Source: Arenibacter sp. P308M17
Lineage (GTDB): Bacteria > Bacteroidota > Bacteroidia > Flavobacteriales > Flavobacteriaceae
NCBI RefSeq assembly: GCF_003426735.1
Contig: NZ_QVON01000007.1
Span: 1 to 64,000, forward strand
Reading direction: 5' to 3'
Length of the DNA stretch: 64,000 nt
Positions 8,422 to 18,719 of this stretch are shown one piece after another (the stretch's first letter is position 1; every line of letters begins with the position of its first letter). The notes under the pieces were generated by a model, which was given only the letters and a program-made list of their open reading frames with translations, did no database searches and had not been told where the DNA came from. Position numbers and translations under genes: made by a program.

Positions 8422-10953
8422 TTATTCTTTGGTTTCCGAACTATCGTTATCAAGAGCCGTGCCATCTTCTTCTTTGACATCCACCTCCAAGGTTTTGATA
8501 TCTTCCAATTCCTCTTCGTCCTTCATCACTTTGGCCACGGCGGCAATGGAATCGTTGCCTTTGATATTAATGAGTCTCACACCTTGGGTTGCCCTACCCA
8601 TTACCCTTAAATCCTCAACACTCATTCTTATTGCGATGCCCGATTTATTGATAATCATCAAATCATCGGAGTCCGAAACGTTCTTTATGGCTACCAAGCC
8701 ACCTGTTTTTTCCGTAATGGAAATGGTCTTTACTCCTTTACCACCTCTATTGGTAATTCTATAGTCTTCAATACTGGAGCGTTTCCCGTAACCATTCTCG
8801 GACACCACCAATATCTCCTCTTCAAAATTGTGCACGGCCACCATACCTATCACCTCGTCCTTATCATTGGCCAATGTAATCCCACGAACACCGGAGGCAT
8901 TTCTACCCATAGGCCTTGTCTTTACTTCCTCGAACCTAATGGCCTTACCCGACCTTAACCCTAGGAATATCTGACTTGCGCCCGTGGTAAGCTTGGCTTC
9001 CAATAGTTCATCGTCCTCCCGAACACTTATGGCATTGATACCATTCTGTCTAGGCCTTGAGTACTGTTCCAGAGAAGTCTTTTTAACAATACCCTTTTTA
9101 GTGGCCATAATAACATAATGGCTGTTTACGTATTCCTCATCCTTTAAATCTTGGGTACAGATGAAGGCCTTCACCATATCATCGTTCTCAATATTGATCA
9201 GGTTTTGGATGGCCCGTCCTTTGGAAGTTTTGGTTCCCTCCGGAATTTCATAGACGCGCATCCAGAAACACTTGCCTTTCTGGGTAAAGAACAGCATATA
9301 TTGATGGTTGGTACCCACAAAAAGGTGTTCCAGGAAATCTTCATTTCTGGTGGAAGATGCTTTTTGACCAACACCGCCCCTGTTTTGGGTCTTATAGTCC
9401 GAAAGGGGGGTTCTTTTAATATAACCGGCATGGGAAATGGTAATGACCACTTGTTCATCCGGGATCATATCCTCCATACTTAGGTCCCCACCTGCAAAAT
9501 TTATTTCGGAACGGCGGTTATCCCCGTACTTGTCCTTAATCTCCAGCAGCTCATCCTTGATGATCTGCATCCTTCGCTCTTTTTTGGCCAGGATATCCTT
9601 TAAGTCGGCAATGGTCAGGATAATTTCCTCGTATTCCGATCTTAATTTATCCTGCTCCAGTCCGGTCAATTGGCGTAAACGCATTTCAACAATGGCCTTG
9701 GCCTGGATTTCGCTGAGCTTGAAGCGCTCCATAAGCTTTTCCCTGGCCTCATCGGCATTGGAAGATGCCCTTATGATAGCAATTACCTCATCTATATTAT
9801 CCGAGGCAATAATCAATCCCTCCAGGATATGTGCCCTGTCTTCGGCCTTCTTCAGTTCAAACTCCGTACGTCTTACCACTACTTCATGACGATGTTCCAC
9901 AAAATAGTGGATCATCTCCTTAACGTTCAATAATTGCGGCCTTCCTTTTACCAAGGCTATATTATTGACACTAAATGACGACTGTAAGGAAGTATACTTG
10001 TACAATGTGTTAAGAACGATATTGGGAATAGCATCCCTTTTTAGGATATACACTATCCGCATTCCGTTCCTATCGGACTCGTCCCTAATGGTAGAAATAC
10101 CATCAATCTTTTTTTCGTTGACCAGATCGGCGGTCTTCTTGATCATGTCCGCCTTGTTGATCTGATAGGGAATTTCCGTTACTACAATACTCTCCCTTCC
10201 CTGCACCTCCTCAAAACTGGCTTTCGCCCTCACTACCACACGGCCACGTCCGGTATGGAAAGCCTCTTTGACCCCATCATAGCCGTATATGATACCACCT
10301 GTGGGAAAATCCGGTGCCTTGATATGGGTAATAAGCTCATCTATTTCAATATCGTTATTGTCTATATAGGCAACGGTACCGTCCACTACCTCGGACAGGT
10401 TATGGGGCGGCATATTGGTTGCCATACCCACGGCAATACCGGAAGCACCATTGATCAATAAATTAGGTATCCTGGTAGGAAGCACCGTGGGCTCCTGTAA
10501 GGAATCATCAAAATTAAGCTGATGATCTACCGTATCCTTATCTATATCGGCCAACATATCATCCGCAATCTTTCGCATACGGGCCTCCGTATAACGCATT
10601 GCGGCCGGACTGTCGCCATCAACGGAACCAAAGTTCCCCTGGCCATCTACCAACATATACCTTAAACTCCACTCCTGGGCCATACGGACCATGGAATCAT
10701 AAACAGAAGTATCCCCGTGCGGATGATACTTTCCCAATACTTCCCCGACAATACGCGCGGATTTCTTGTGGGCACTATTGGATCTAACACCCAACTCGTG
10801 CATTCCGAACAAAACCCTTCTATGCACTGGCTTTAAACCATCCCTAACATCTGGCAGGGCACGTGACACAATGACCGACATTGAATAATCAATGTAGGCA
10901 GATTTCATTTCATCTTCAATGTTAATCGGAATTAATTTTTCTCCTTCTGCCAT
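8422..10953 (-). CDS. gyrA: DNA gyrase subunit A
   Basis: An 843-residue GyrA, the DNA-breaking subunit of gyrase that introduces negative supercoils with GyrB. The active-site Tyr is Tyr121 in [12 protein letters not shown]. The quinolone-determining region reads [19 protein letters not shown], with Thr at the position of E. coli Ser83. Thr is also the native residue in Flavobacterium psychrophilum GyrA, so it is not evidence of acquired resistance. The C-terminal half carries the beta-pinwheel repeats, including a GyrA-box-like region around QNRGGVGQK. The tail after about 800 is acidic ([20 protein letters not shown]), common in this group. Start ATG 10953 ([14 protein letters not shown]) is the usual start. 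Confidence 0.98.
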   Translation of the reverse strand: MAEGEKLIPINIEDEMKSAYIDYSMSVIVSRALPDVRDGLKPVHRRVLFGMHELGVRSNSAHKKSARIVGEVLGKYHPHGDTSVYDSMVRMAQEWSLRYMLVDGQGNFGSVDGDSPAAMRYTEARMRKIADDMLADIDKDTVDHQLNFDDSLQEPTVLPTRIPNLLINGASGIAVGMATNMPPHNLSEVVDGTVAYIDNNDIEIDELITHIKAPDFPTGGIIYGYDGVKEAFHTGRGRVVVRAKASFEEVQGRESIVVTEIPYQINKADMIKKTADLVNEKKIDGISTIRDESDRNGMRIVYILKRDAIPNIVLNTLYKYTSLQSSFSVNNIALVKGRPQLLNVKEMIHYFVEHRHEVVVRRTEFELKKAEDRAHILEGLIIASDNIDEVIAIIRASSNADEAREKLMERFKLSEIQAKAIVEMRLRQLTGLEQDKLRSEYEEIILTIADLKDILAKKERRMQIIKDELLEIKDKYGDNRRSEINFAGGDLSMEDMIPDEQVVITISHAGYIKRTPLSDYKTQNRGGVGQKASSTRNEDFLEHLFVGTNHQYMLFFTQKGKCFWMRVYEIPEGTKTSKGRAIQNLINIENDDMVKAFICTQDLKDEEYVNSHYVIMATKKGIVKKTSLEQYSRPRQNGINAISVREDDELLEAKLTTGASQIFLGLRSGKAIRFEEVKTRPMGRNASGVRGITLANDKDEVIGMVAVHNFEEEILVVSENGYGKRSSIEDYRITNRGGKGVKTISITEKTGGLVAIKNVSDSDDLMIINKSGIAIRMSVEDLRVMGRATQGVRLINIKGNDSIAAVAKVMKDEEELEDIKTLEVDVKEEDGTALDNDSSETKE

Positions 10954-11210
10954 TTAAAATCTTCTATTTATTTTTAGTTAAAAAAGCACGACAATATACG
11001 TAAAATCGATACTATACAAGTACCTGGGCCATACTTTTACAAAGAATTTATCAACACTACAAATATGGGGTTCCCACATCAATTTGATTGTTAATTTTAA
11101 TGTAAATAATGACCCATTTCGTCAAAACCACCACGTTTAACGAATATTAGGTATAGTATTTGCCGTAGATTGACGTAGATTTACTATTTTTAAAGTTGAA
11201 AGGATATTTT

Positions 11211-13763
11211 ATGGACGACAATTTTTCCCCTAGAGTAAAAGATGTAATTGCTTACAGTAAGGAAGAGGCTTTAAGATTGGGCCACGACTTCATTGGAACC
11301 GAGCATTTGATGCTGGGATTACTGCGTGACGGTAATGGAAAAGCAATAAGCATTTTAGACGCATTGGACGTGGACTTGGATCACTTGAGAAGAAAAGTGG
11401 AAATTTTAAGTCCCGCCAATCCAAATGCGAGTGCCGCACAAAAGGACAAAAAGAATCTGCACCTGACCAGACAGGCGGAGCGTGCGCTGAAAACAACATT
11501 TCTCGAAGCTAAATTATTTCAAAGTTCCTCTATCAATACGGCCCATTTATTACTGTGTATTTTGCGTAATGAAAACGATCCCACTACCAAACTACTACAT
11601 AAATTAAAAGTGGACTACGATGGTGTAAAAGACCAGTTTAAATCAATGATAACAAGTGATGACGATTATATAGACTCTCCCACTTCAGAGTCCTTCCCCA
11701 GTGATTCCGATGAGCCCAACGATGAAAAGGAAGGCACTTTTGGCACTTCCGGTACAGGGCAAAAGGGAAGCAAAAAATCGAAGACCCCTGTATTGGACAA
11801 TTTTGGCCGCGACCTGACCAAAATGGCAGAGGAAAACAAATTGGACCCCGTTGTGGGCCGTGAAAAGGAAATTGAAAGGGTTTCCCAGATCCTAAGTAGA
11901 AGAAAAAAGAACAATCCCTTGTTGATAGGAGAGCCAGGAGTTGGTAAAAGCGCCATTGCCGAAGGACTTGCCCTGAGAATAATCAACAAGAAAGTGTCCA
12001 GAATCCTCTACAACAAAAGGGTGGTAACCTTGGACCTGGCTTCCTTGGTTGCAGGGACCAAATATCGCGGACAATTTGAAGAGCGAATGAAGGCCGTTAT
12101 GAACGAACTGGAAAAAAACGACGACGTTATCCTGTTCATAGATGAGATCCATACCATTGTTGGGGCCGGTGGCGCAACGGGCAGCTTGGATGCCTCCAAT
12201 ATGTTCAAACCGGCACTTGCCAGAGGTGAAATCCAATGTATAGGGGCCACCACTTTGGACGAATACAGACAGTACATAGAAAAGGACGGTGCCCTGGAAA
12301 GAAGATTTCAAAAAGTAATCGTTGAGCCTACCACTGTAAGCGAGACCATTGAGATCTTAAAAAACATAAAAGGAAAGTACGAGGACCATCATAACGTAAT
12401 TTATACCGATGAGGCCATAATTGCCTGTGTAAGCCTTACCAATAGATATATGACGGACCGTTTTTTACCGGACAAGGCAATTGATGCCCTAGACGAAGCA
12501 GGTTCTCGCGTGCATATCGTAAACATGGATGTTCCCAAACAAATTTTGGAACTCGAAAAACAATTGGAAGACGTTCGTGAACTTAAGAATACGGTCGTAA
12601 AAAAACAGAAATACGAGGAAGCCGCCAAACTTAGGGACGATGAAAAACGAATAGAAAAAGATTTGTCCATTGCCCAAGAACGATGGGAAGAAGATAGTAA
12701 ACTCCATAAGGAAACCGTTACGGAAGACAATGTGGCGGACGTGGTTTCCATGATGAGCGGTATTCCAGTAAATAGGATAGCACAAACGGAAAGCAATAAA
12801 TTGGCCGAACTGCCAAAACTTATCAAAAGCAATGTAATTGGTCAGGACGAAGCAGTGGCCAAAGTGGCCAAGGCGATCCAACGTAACCGGGCAGGTCTAA
12901 AAGACCCGAACAAGCCTATTGGTTCCTTCATCTTTTTAGGTCAAACCGGAGTAGGTAAAACCCAACTTGCCAAAATATTGGCCAAGGAGTTGTTCGATTC
13001 CGAGGACGCCTTGATCCGAGTGGATATGAGCGAGTATATGGAGAAATTTGCCATATCCAGACTTGTAGGTGCCCCTCCGGGATATGTTGGGTATGAAGAA
13101 GGCGGACAATTGACCGAAAAGGTACGCCGCAAACCCTATTCCGTTATTCTGTTGGATGAAATTGAAAAGGCACACCCAGATGTATTCAACATGCTTCTGC
13201 AAGTGCTGGACGATGGTTATTTAACAGATAGTCTTGGCAGAAAGATCGATTTTAGAAATACGATCATCATTATGACCTCCAACATTGGAGCAAGGCAAAT
13301 TAAAGATTTTGGCCAAGGAGTTGGTTTTGGAACTTCCGCAAAAAAGGCCCAGGCGGATACCCATCAAAAAGGTGTTATAGAAAATGCCCTAAAGAAGGCC
13401 TTTGCACCGGAATTCTTAAATAGAATAGATGACGTGGTGGTATTTAACGCTCTGGAGCGCGAAGATATACATAGGATAATCGATATCGAGCTTAACAAAT
13501 TATACCGAAGGATCAAAGATATAGGATATGACCTACAACTAACGGATAAGGCCAAGGATTATATTGCCGAAAAAGGGTTCGACAAACAATACGGTGCCAG
13601 GCCGCTCAAGAGGGCCATTCAAAAATATATTGAAGATGCCCTGGCCGAGGAAATCGTAAATTCCAAATTGGAGGAAGGTGACACCATTCATATGGATCTC
13701 GATGAAACCAAGGAAACGCTTACCATTAGGATCAAAAAAGCGGAAAAGTCGTCCAAGACCTAA
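11211..13763 (+). CDS. clpC: ATP-dependent Clp protease ATP-binding subunit ClpC
   Basis: An 850-residue Hsp100 unfoldase that feeds substrates to ClpP. Domains in order: Clp-N repeats (1-145, FSPRVKDVIAYSKEEALRLG); an acidic, Ser-rich linker; AAA-1 with Walker A GEPGVGKSA and Walker B VILFIDEIHT; the UVR-containing middle domain (YEEAAKLRDDEKRIEKDL), which marks ClpC rather than ClpA or ClpB; and AAA-2 with GQTGVGKTQLAK and a Walker B VILLDEIEKAHPD. The C-terminal D2-small domain ends in a Lys-rich tail. The start is ATG 11211 (MDDNFSPRV), preceded by an AAAGGA-like purine stretch; a TTG 15 bases upstream is in frame but unlikely. It is divergent from gyrA across about 257 bases and is closed by a strong terminator. 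Confidence 0.97.
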   Translation: MDDNFSPRVKDVIAYSKEEALRLGHDFIGTEHLMLGLLRDGNGKAISILDALDVDLDHLRRKVEILSPANPNASAAQKDKKNLHLTRQAERALKTTFLEAKLFQSSSINTAHLLLCILRNENDPTTKLLHKLKVDYDGVKDQFKSMITSDDDYIDSPTSESFPSDSDEPNDEKEGTFGTSGTGQKGSKKSKTPVLDNFGRDLTKMAEENKLDPVVGREKEIERVSQILSRRKKNNPLLIGEPGVGKSAIAEGLALRIINKKVSRILYNKRVVTLDLASLVAGTKYRGQFEERMKAVMNELEKNDDVILFIDEIHTIVGAGGATGSLDASNMFKPALARGEIQCIGATTLDEYRQYIEKDGALERRFQKVIVEPTTVSETIEILKNIKGKYEDHHNVIYTDEAIIACVSLTNRYMTDRFLPDKAIDALDEAGSRVHIVNMDVPKQILELEKQLEDVRELKNTVVKKQKYEEAAKLRDDEKRIEKDLSIAQERWEEDSKLHKETVTEDNVADVVSMMSGIPVNRIAQTESNKLAELPKLIKSNVIGQDEAVAKVAKAIQRNRAGLKDPNKPIGSFIFLGQTGVGKTQLAKILAKELFDSEDALIRVDMSEYMEKFAISRLVGAPPGYVGYEEGGQLTEKVRRKPYSVILLDEIEKAHPDVFNMLLQVLDDGYLTDSLGRKIDFRNTIIIMTSNIGARQIKDFGQGVGFGTSAKKAQADTHQKGVIENALKKAFAPEFLNRIDDVVVFNALEREDIHRIIDIELNKLYRRIKDIGYDLQLTDKAKDYIAEKGFDKQYGARPLKRAIQKYIEDALAEEIVNSKLEEGDTIHMDLDETKETLTIRIKKAEKSSKT

Positions 13764-13785
13764 TTGGGATATCGCCAATAGTCAC

Positions 13786-13818
13786 AAAAAGGAGTAGCCA
13801 AATGCTACTCCTTTTTTT
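13786..13818 (+). terminator. Intrinsic terminator of clpC
   Basis: The stem AAAAAGGAGTAGC pairs with GCTACTCCTTTTTTT across a five-base loop and is followed by a T-run, 23 bases after the clpC stop codon. Confidence 0.9.
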
Positions 13819-13967
13819 ATTTATTCCCAGGCGTTTGTAAGAAATAAAATACAGCTAGCCCATTTCCATTCCACATAAACGATTAAAGTGTCTTTAATCT
13901 AATAATTTTTATAATAGTTATACTTAATTCTAAATTCGCTGCAGACACACTATATAAAATAAGGAGA

Positions 13968-14378
13968 ATGAAAGTCGGACGACCCAAGAAGACTATTATC
14001 GTAAGAGAATATCAACTGGACATTGGAAAAGTACAGGTATTTGACGACTACATGGTTTCTATTTTTAACGAAGGAACCACCATTACCAAAGAAAGGGTAT
14101 TTCAAATTATTGGCATTATGGAGATCCATTTTAGAAATAAAAATTTCGGTTACATAAGCTTAAGGAAGCACTCATATGCCATTGATCCAATGGTGTACAA
14201 CCAAATTAGGGAAATAGAGAACATTAAGGCATTTGCCGTAGTTTCCATTAAGGAAATTGATATGCACAATTTTAATATCGAGAGACTATTTTACAAGAAA
14301 CCCATGAAATTCTTTATTGATCAGGACAATGCCCTTTTGTGGATAAAAAGGCGGGTAAGAACATCCAATGCGGAATAA
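13968..14378 (+). CDS. Small conserved protein, SpoIIAA/STAS-like fold suspected
   Basis: A 136-residue protein, predicted cytoplasmic, with no signal peptide or membrane helix. The start MKVGRPKKTIIVREYQ follows an AAGGAGA-like stretch. The body alternates strands and helices with an EIHFRNKNFGYISLRKHSYA segment, then IENIKAFAVVS, and an aromatic C-terminal segment (DNALLWIKRRV). This order resembles SpoIIAA-like (STAS/SEC14 superfamily) proteins of Bacteroidota, in which a strand-helix core ends with an A..W..K helix. I do not recognise a specific function. Monocistronic: a terminator lies before it and nnr converges on it. Confidence 0.7.
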   Translation: MKVGRPKKTIIVREYQLDIGKVQVFDDYMVSIFNEGTTITKERVFQIIGIMEIHFRNKNFGYISLRKHSYAIDPMVYNQIREIENIKAFAVVSIKEIDMHNFNIERLFYKKPMKFFIDQDNALLWIKRRVRTSNAE

Positions 14379-14427
14379 CGGTTGTCCTTACCAAGTATCA
14401 TGTCAATACTAGATTGGCAATGAAATT

Positions 14428-15972
14428 CTACTGATTACCTTCACCAGAGGCAACATCGGGTTCCGAAATTTGAAAAAGATCCAAATAGGCCCTGCCTATA
14501 TTATCCAATATACCACTGGCGATCAGGGCCTGAAAACTACAATTCTCCACGGCAATATCGGCAGCCTTTCCGTGGAGGTACACGCCAAAAATTGCCGCAT
14601 TTAACGGGGAATGGCCCTGAGCTATCAAACCCGTTATGATCCCCGTTAGCACATCCCCGCTGCCACCGGTGGCCATACCCGGATTTCCGGTGGTGTTCAC
14701 ATAACCCGTATCCTTATAAACAGTAATGGTATTGGCCCCTTTAATGACCAAAATACAATCGTATTTTTCAGAGAACCGCTTTGCTTTTTTCAATTTGTCA
14801 AAGTCGTCCGTCCATTTCCCCAATATTCGTTCCAACTCCTTGGGATGCGGGGTTAAAACGGTTTGGGGAGGCAATTTTCCTAATAGCCCCTTGTTTTTGG
14901 AAAGAATGTTCAATCCGTCGGCATCTATGACCAAAGGCAATTTATTGTTCATTAGAAAATTGGAAAAGGCCTTGGATGTAGTCCCCGTTGTTTCCATGCC
15001 AACACCAATACCGATTACGCTGGGCACTATGTCAAAATCAATTTTGGAGATTTCCCCCTCTTCATTGTCCGTTATGACCATGGCTTCCGGCAATGCTGTT
15101 TGCAATGGCCCGTACCCGCACCTTGGAACATAGGCCGTAACCAATCCGCTTCCGGCCAGCATACTCCCTTTGGCGGCCAGAACTACGGCCCCCATCTTTC
15201 CGTAACTTCCACCAATTATAAGGGAATGGCCATAGCTGCCCTTATGTGAAAACTTCTCCCTGGGCTTGTACATAGGCAGCACTTCGCCCTTACCGATCAA
15301 CTCATATTCGGTTTTCAGGCCAACCAAAAAATCCTTGTCCAAGCCAATATCCAGCACCTCCCAATGATCTATATATCTTCCCGTTTCCGGAAGAAAAAAA
15401 ACAAGTTTTGGGACTTGAAAAGTAAGCACGTAATTTGCTTTTATTACACCATCCTTATTCGGAAGACCGGCATCCATATATAGCCCCGAAGGCACATCTA
15501 TCGCAAGAATAAAGGCTTTGGAGCTGTTAAGGTGCCGCATAAGTCCTATCAACCATTTATCAGGAACCCTGTTGAGCCCTATGCCAAAAATGGCATCCAC
15601 AATAATATCCTCCTTTCCAATATCGGGAAAATCCGATTGTTCATTTATAAAATTAGGCCAAATGCCCTTCTCCTTTAAACGGTCCAGGTTGATCAAAAAA
15701 TCCTTGGACCTGTGCTCGCTATAGTCAACAACAAAAACCTCTATATTATAGTCGTGATCCAACAAATGTCTGGCAAGTGCCAGTCCGTCCCCTCCATTAT
15801 TGCCTATGCCACAAAACAAATGGATTTTAAGCTGGGTTCCCTGCATTCTAGAATGCATCCAATTAAAAATCCGTATTGCTGCCCGTTCCATAAGCTGTTC
15901 ACTGCTGATTCCCTGCTTAATCATTGTGAATTTATCAGCTTCGTATATCTGTTTTGCATTAAAAATCTTCAT
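14428..15972 (-). CDS. nnr: Bifunctional NAD(P)HX epimerase / ADP-dependent NAD(P)HX dehydratase
   Basis: A 514-residue fusion that repairs hydrated NADH and NADPH. The N-terminal half (about 1-220) is the YjeF_N epimerase, with FCGIGNNGGDGLALARHL and the IVDAIFGIGLNR motif. The C-terminal half (about 240-500) is the ribokinase-like dehydratase, with KGSYGHSLIIGGSYGKMGAV, TVLTPHPKELERILG and the catalytic region NPGMATGGSGDVLTGIITG. Length and domain order are standard. It is divergent from the thr operon, its 5' end being about 54 bases from the thr promoter -33 box, and convergent with the small gene at 13968. Confidence 0.95.
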   Translation of the reverse strand: MKIFNAKQIYEADKFTMIKQGISSEQLMERAAIRIFNWMHSRMQGTQLKIHLFCGIGNNGGDGLALARHLLDHDYNIEVFVVDYSEHRSKDFLINLDRLKEKGIWPNFINEQSDFPDIGKEDIIVDAIFGIGLNRVPDKWLIGLMRHLNSSKAFILAIDVPSGLYMDAGLPNKDGVIKANYVLTFQVPKLVFFLPETGRYIDHWEVLDIGLDKDFLVGLKTEYELIGKGEVLPMYKPREKFSHKGSYGHSLIIGGSYGKMGAVVLAAKGSMLAGSGLVTAYVPRCGYGPLQTALPEAMVITDNEEGEISKIDFDIVPSVIGIGVGMETTGTTSKAFSNFLMNNKLPLVIDADGLNILSKNKGLLGKLPPQTVLTPHPKELERILGKWTDDFDKLKKAKRFSEKYDCILVIKGANTITVYKDTGYVNTTGNPGMATGGSGDVLTGIITGLIAQGHSPLNAAIFGVYLHGKAADIAVENCSFQALIASGILDNIGRAYLDLFQISEPDVASGEGNQ

Positions 15973-16026
15973 TCGATAAGATTATTTATAAAAATTTGAT
16001 GATTTAGTAAAAATCCGTCCAAACGT

Positions 16027-16056
16027 TTGATTGGGCAATCAAAAATACTACATTTG
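16027..16056 (+). promoter_or_regulatory. Promoter of the thr operon (TTG-N19-TACATTTG)
   Basis: TTG at 16027-16029, a 19-base spacer and TACATTTG at 16049-16056 match the Bacteroidota -33/-7 consensus exactly. The predicted start of transcription, near 16063, is about seven bases before the leader peptide ATG and about 175 bases before thrA. Confidence 0.7.
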
Positions 16057-16069
16057 GTTCTTTATTCTT

Positions 16070-16171
16070 ATGATGGGATATAACAATACGGACATCAAAT
16101 TACCTAATTCTCCATTTATAAATGGTCGCATTGCCATTACCGCTATCAGCACCACTACCCCATTGGGGTAA
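16070..16171 (+). CDS. thr operon leader peptide (candidate attenuator peptide)
   Basis: A 33-codon frame opens with two consecutive ATGs (16070, 16073) and ends at TAA 16169-16171, between the thr promoter and thrA. Its tail is RIAITAISTTTPLG: a cluster of Ile and Thr codons just before the stop, as in E. coli ThrL (which contains ISTTITTT). Threonine and isoleucine are the end products of the pathway that thrA opens. A hairpin (16156-16170) overlaps the last codons. Ribosome stalling at the Thr codons when charged tRNA-Thr is scarce would block that hairpin. The peptide is read directly from the sequence; its regulatory role is inferred. Confidence 0.65.
   Translation: MMGYNNTDIKLPNSPFINGRIAITAISTTTPLG
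16156..16170 (+). promoter_or_regulatory. Hairpin overlapping the end of the thr leader peptide
   Basis: TACCCC, loop ATT, GGGGTA forms a perfect 6-bp GC-rich stem that contains the Pro-Leu-Gly codons and part of the stop codon. It is not followed by a T-run, so it is probably one arm of a larger set of alternative structures and not the terminator itself. I could not identify the terminator by eye; a T-rich stretch at about 16213-16220 is the best candidate end. Confidence 0.4.
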
Positions 16172-16239
16172 GCTACTACATATACGTCCGTTACATATTA
16201 TATCAAAATTCAATTTTTATTACTTAATACCTTTGAACC

Positions 16240-18684
16240 ATGAAAGTTCTAAAATTCGGTGGCACGTCGGTAGCCAACGCCAATAATATAAGTTTAGTAA
16301 AAAATATTATAGCAGACCTTGGGGCCAAAAAAACCATTGTAGTAGTTTCCGCTCTTGGAGGAATAACAGACCTTCTTTTAAAGACCGCAGCGCTAGCTTC
16401 CTCACAGGAACAGACCTATAAAACCTTGCTAAAGGAAATAGAGGACAGACATCTGCATACCATAAAGGAGCTAATCCCGATCCAATCCCAAAGTAAGGTC
16501 CTTAGTAAAGTAAAGAGTGAACTTAATACCCTGGAAACACTATTGGAAGGGGCCTATTTAATAGGGGAGATTACGCCAAAACTATCGGACAAGATAGTGA
16601 GTTACGGAGAGTTGCTGTCTTCCTATATTATCAGCGAATATTTCATAGTTGAAGGAATAGATACCGCATATGCCGATAGCAGACAGCTTGTAAAAACAAA
16701 CTCCAATTACGGGAGAGCGGCCGTCAATTTTGATATAACGAACAAAAATATTACCGACTACATTGAAAAATGCCCCAATTCCGTAATTATTATGGGAGGC
16801 TTTATTGCCTCGTCGGCAAATGGTGATTCCACCACCTTGGGCCGTGGAGGATCGGATTATACCGCTGCAATAGTAGCCAACGCCATAGATGCGGAAATTC
16901 TGGAAATATGGACGGATGTAAGCGGCATGTATACCGCCAACCCCAAAATAGTAAAACAGGCCATGGCCATTCCCCATATTTCTTATGAAGAAGCTATGGA
17001 GCTGTCCCATTTTGGGGCGAAGGTCCTATATCCTCCCACCATTCAACCGGTATTGACCAAAGGAATATCCATTGTCATTAAAAACACCTTCGATCCAAAG
17101 GCAGCAGGTACTTTGATCACCAAAAATAAAAACGGAAAGGGCAAAACCGTACGCGGAATAAGCCACGTGGAAAATATTGCCCTCCTATCCCTGGAAGGCC
17201 CGGGTATGGTAGGTATTACGGGAATTTCCAAACGTTTTTTCGAAGTAATTTCAACTGCGGGCATCAGTGTTGTGATGATTACCCAGGCATCGTCCGAACA
17301 TTCTATCTGTATCGGAATTGACAATCAGGATGCGGACCACGCGGTACAAGTTATCAACGATGCATTCTATATTGAGATTTCCCTTGGAAAAATAAAACCG
17401 GTAGTGGCAGAAAAAGATTTGGCCATCATTGCCCTTGTAGGCGATAATATGAAAAGCCATCAAGGTCTTAGCGGAAAAATGTTCAGTACCTTGGGCAAAA
17501 ACAATGTTAACATCCGTGCCATAGCCCAAGGGGCTTCCGAACGTAACATATCTGCAGTAATCCTTAAAGAGGATGTAAAAAAAGCGCTCAATACCTTGCA
17601 TGAGGAATTTTTTGAGGAAAATATAAAGCAGCTGAATCTGTTTGTTATGGGAGTGGGCAATGTTGGCGCCAAGTTTTTGAACCAGATACAATCGCAAAAA
17701 AAATATTTAAAAGAGAAGCTAAAACTAAATATCAGGGTTATTGGTATGTCCAATTCCAGGACTATGATATTCGATGAGGATGGCATTGCCCTTAAAAATT
17801 GGCAGGAACTTCTAAGCAAGGGAGAAAAGACCAATCTGGAACAGTTCTTCGAAAAGGTTAAAAAACTGAATTACAGAAATAGCATATTTGTAGACAATAC
17901 CGCCAATCAGGAGGTTTCGGAAACCTATAGTTCCTATTTAAGGAATAGCATATCCGTTGTTACCTGTAATAAAATAGCCTGTTCCTCTACCTATGGAAAT
18001 TATCAGGAATTAAAGGATCTGGCAAGACAGTACAATGCGCCCTTTCTTTTCGAAACAAATGTAGGTGCCGGCCTGCCCATTATAGACACTTTAAAGCACT
18101 TGGTAGCTTCGGGCGATAAAATATTAAAAATTCAAGCGGTACTTTCGGGTAGTCTAAATTTTGTGTTCAACAATTTTAACGACAGCACCACCTTCCACGA
18201 TATCGTAAAGCAAGCCCAAACGGAAGGCTATACCGAGCCGGATCCCAAAATAGATTTGAGCGGGGTGGACGTTATGCGGAAAATATTGATCCTGGCACGG
18301 GAAAGTGGAAACGTACTGAACATAGAGGACATCCAAAACAATCCCTTTCTACCACAGGAGAGCTTGGAAACAAAGAACAATGAAGATTTTTTCAAATCGT
18401 TGACGAAACATGAAGCATCGTTTCAACAAATGTACAGGCAGGCCGTTGAGGAAGATAGTAAATTGAAATATGTGGCGCAATTTGAAAACGGAAAAGCCAG
18501 TGTGGGCCTACAAAGGATTCCCAAAGGACATGATTTCTATAACTTGGAAGGAAGTGACAATATCGTATTATTCTACACGGAACGATATCCCAACCAACCA
18601 ATGATCATAAAAGGGGCCGGGGCCGGGGCAGATGTTACCGCCTCTGGAATATTCGCCGATATTATACGCATCGGTAATTATTAA
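16240..18684 (+). CDS. thrA: Bifunctional aspartate kinase / homoserine dehydrogenase
   Basis: An 814-residue fusion catalysing the first and third steps from aspartate to homoserine. The aspartokinase domain (about 1-290) opens with KVLKFGGTSVANANNI and has the TTLGRGGSDYTAAIVA motif. Two ACT regulatory domains follow (about 310-460, GITGISKRFFEVISTAGISV and NIRAIAQGASERNIS), the usual site of threonine feedback inhibition. The homoserine dehydrogenase domain (about 465-814) has the NAD-binding VMGVGNVGAKFL and the catalytic-region motif LSGSLNFVFN. Length equals the family norm. It is first in a thrA-thrB-thrC operon; thrB begins 35 bases downstream. The ATG 16240 start is preceded by an A/T-rich leader carrying the candidate leader peptide. 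Confidence 0.97.
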   Translation: MKVLKFGGTSVANANNISLVKNIIADLGAKKTIVVVSALGGITDLLLKTAALASSQEQTYKTLLKEIEDRHLHTIKELIPIQSQSKVLSKVKSELNTLETLLEGAYLIGEITPKLSDKIVSYGELLSSYIISEYFIVEGIDTAYADSRQLVKTNSNYGRAAVNFDITNKNITDYIEKCPNSVIIMGGFIASSANGDSTTLGRGGSDYTAAIVANAIDAEILEIWTDVSGMYTANPKIVKQAMAIPHISYEEAMELSHFGAKVLYPPTIQPVLTKGISIVIKNTFDPKAAGTLITKNKNGKGKTVRGISHVENIALLSLEGPGMVGITGISKRFFEVISTAGISVVMITQASSEHSICIGIDNQDADHAVQVINDAFYIEISLGKIKPVVAEKDLAIIALVGDNMKSHQGLSGKMFSTLGKNNVNIRAIAQGASERNISAVILKEDVKKALNTLHEEFFEENIKQLNLFVMGVGNVGAKFLNQIQSQKKYLKEKLKLNIRVIGMSNSRTMIFDEDGIALKNWQELLSKGEKTNLEQFFEKVKKLNYRNSIFVDNTANQEVSETYSSYLRNSISVVTCNKIACSSTYGNYQELKDLARQYNAPFLFETNVGAGLPIIDTLKHLVASGDKILKIQAVLSGSLNFVFNNFNDSTTFHDIVKQAQTEGYTEPDPKIDLSGVDVMRKILILARESGNVLNIEDIQNNPFLPQESLETKNNEDFFKSLTKHEASFQQMYRQAVEEDSKLKYVAQFENGKASVGLQRIPKGHDFYNLEGSDNIVLFYTERYPNQPMIIKGAGAGADVTASGIFADIIRIGNY

Positions 18685-18719
18685 AAGAGGCCCGAAAATG
18701 TGAATTTATTTGAGTGAAA

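Noticed and set aside
10700..10715. Thr at the quinolone-resistance position of GyrA as acquired resistance
   Set aside because: Thr at this position is native in other Flavobacteriaceae GyrA, so it gives no evidence of selection.
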